A DNA stretch of 7,205 nucleotides from Pseudomonadota bacterium (GTDB lineage Bacteria > Pseudomonadota > Gammaproteobacteria > SZUA-229): assembly GCA_015222915.1 (NCBI GenBank), contig JADFWE010000246.1:1-7205 (forward strand). Reading direction: 5' to 3'. Shown here in pieces: positions 6,565-7,205 of this stretch (its first letter is position 1; each line of letters opens with the position of its first letter). The translations under genes and the position numbers were made by a program. The notes beneath the pieces were generated by a model, which worked only from the letters and a program-made list of their open reading frames with translations, was not told the DNA's origin and did not search any database.

Positions 6565-7205
6565 TAGGGCTGATGAGATTGGCTAAGGTATTGATGTGAA
6601 TGCATTTCGATGAGACGACTGCTGGTTCGGTGGAAAGCAAATTCTAACATGTTTCCCCGGTAAAGTTCATCAGGTGCTGTCTCGGCACTGGCGATGAGCT
6701 TTACTTTCCTGTCGTAGAATTCATCGATCAGGTAGATAAATCGCCTGGCTTTATCGTCACTGTATTCATCCATCACCGGTATATTGCTAACCACGATGGT
6801 ACTGAATCTTCGGGCCAGTTCGATGTAATCCTGAGACGCTCTCGGTGAGCTGCAGATGATGTCAAAATCGAACCAGGCGGTCTCATCGCTGCACATCACG
6901 GTCTGTATATCCCGGTTTAGTACTTCGATGATCCTGTTTTCCAGCAGCGGTGTTATGCTGAGTTCCTGAACACGCTGCGCTATCAGCTGCCCGGTGTTTT
7001 CGTGGATCGGCGAATAGTAAATGTCGGACAGTTCCAGTAGTGCCATACGGTGGTCGATACCGCCATCGAGATTGAACACGTCGCTATGTCTTTTTATCAG
7101 TTCGATGGCGGGCAGGAAGCGTTCACGCTGCAGACCGTTCAGATAAAGATCATCGGGTATCCGGTTGGATGTGGCGACCAGGCAAACATTGTGTTCGAAC
7201 AGGGC
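6561..7205 (-). CDS. zapE: Cell-division protein ZapE (AFG1-family AAA+ ATPase), C-terminal part
   Basis: The frame is open from the right edge (7205) to TGA at 6563-6561, about 214 residues. The N-terminal part with the Walker A and B motifs lies outside the window. Visible family features are the sensor-1 block VATSNRIPDDLY near the window edge, then NGLQRERFLPAIELIK, which carries conserved arginines including the likely arginine finger, then FNLDGGIDHR. Nearer the C-terminus are DYIELARRF, the near-invariant ARRFIYLIDEFYDRKVKL and SAE, and finally FAFHRTSSRLIEMHSHQYL. In E. coli, ZapE is a membrane-peripheral ATPase that acts on the Z ring late in division and under stress. A short unknown gene overlaps its stop and may be co-translated. 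No disruption is seen in the visible part. Confidence 0.94.
   Translation of the reverse strand, partial: ALFEHNVCLVATSNRIPDDLYLNGLQRERFLPAIELIKRHSDVFNLDGGIDHRMALLELSDIYYSPIHENTGQLIAQRVQELSITPLLENRIIEVLNRDIQTVMCSDETAWFDFDIICSSPRASQDYIELARRFSTIVVSNIPVMDEYSDDKARRFIYLIDEFYDRKVKLIASAETAPDELYRGNMLEFAFHRTSSRLIEMHSHQYLSQSHQPY

Noticed and set aside
7077..7079. GTG at 7079 as the start of a shorter 172-aa protein
   Set aside because: The frame stays open to the window edge, and the upstream residues (VATSNRIPDDLY, NGLQRERFLPAI) are conserved ZapE sequence, so this is an internal valine codon.

Overview
The window looks like an ordinary chromosomal stretch of a gammaproteobacterium. The evidence is a two-domain (malic enzyme plus phosphotransacetylase-like) MaeB, a ZapE/AFG1-type cell-division ATPase, a YebC-family regulator and a YlqF-type ribosome-assembly GTPase. 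Base composition is moderate and codon use looks even across the genes. There is no phage, plasmid, CRISPR, rRNA or tRNA signal. The species cannot be named from this sequence alone.

Layout. The left edge (1-261, +) is the C-terminal end of a YebC/PmpR-family protein. A small predicted secreted protein of unknown function follows (345-710, +). It converges on a two-gene minus-strand group: a DASS/SLC13 sodium:dicarboxylate-type transporter (2542-1124) and then a small cupin (1083-721). Divergent from the transporter, across a 162-base gap, is maeB (2705-5005, +). The GTPase ylqF comes next (5142-6014, +). A 328-base non-coding stretch (6015-6342) is filled with repeats. The right edge carries two minus-strand genes: the C-terminal part of zapE (7205-6561, start outside the window) and a 73-aa unknown protein whose start overlaps the zapE stop.

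How the genes may work together. The transporter family imports C4-dicarboxylates or related anions. MaeB oxidatively decarboxylates malate to pyruvate and makes NADPH. Their divergent arrangement suggests a small C4-dicarboxylate uptake and use locus, which is an inference. The other genes are housekeeping (ribosome assembly, cell division, regulation) and have no evident link to it.

The most unusual content is non-coding. Positions 6044-6320 form a composite repeat element: 37-38 base terminal inverted repeats that match at about 35 of 38 aligned positions, enclosing three short hairpins. A second, A/T-rich repeat family built around AACTTAAAAC forms imperfect palindromes on both sides of maeB (2568-2630 and 5019-5080), with a possible solo arm after ylqF (6018-6033). 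I found no convincing new multi-gene system.
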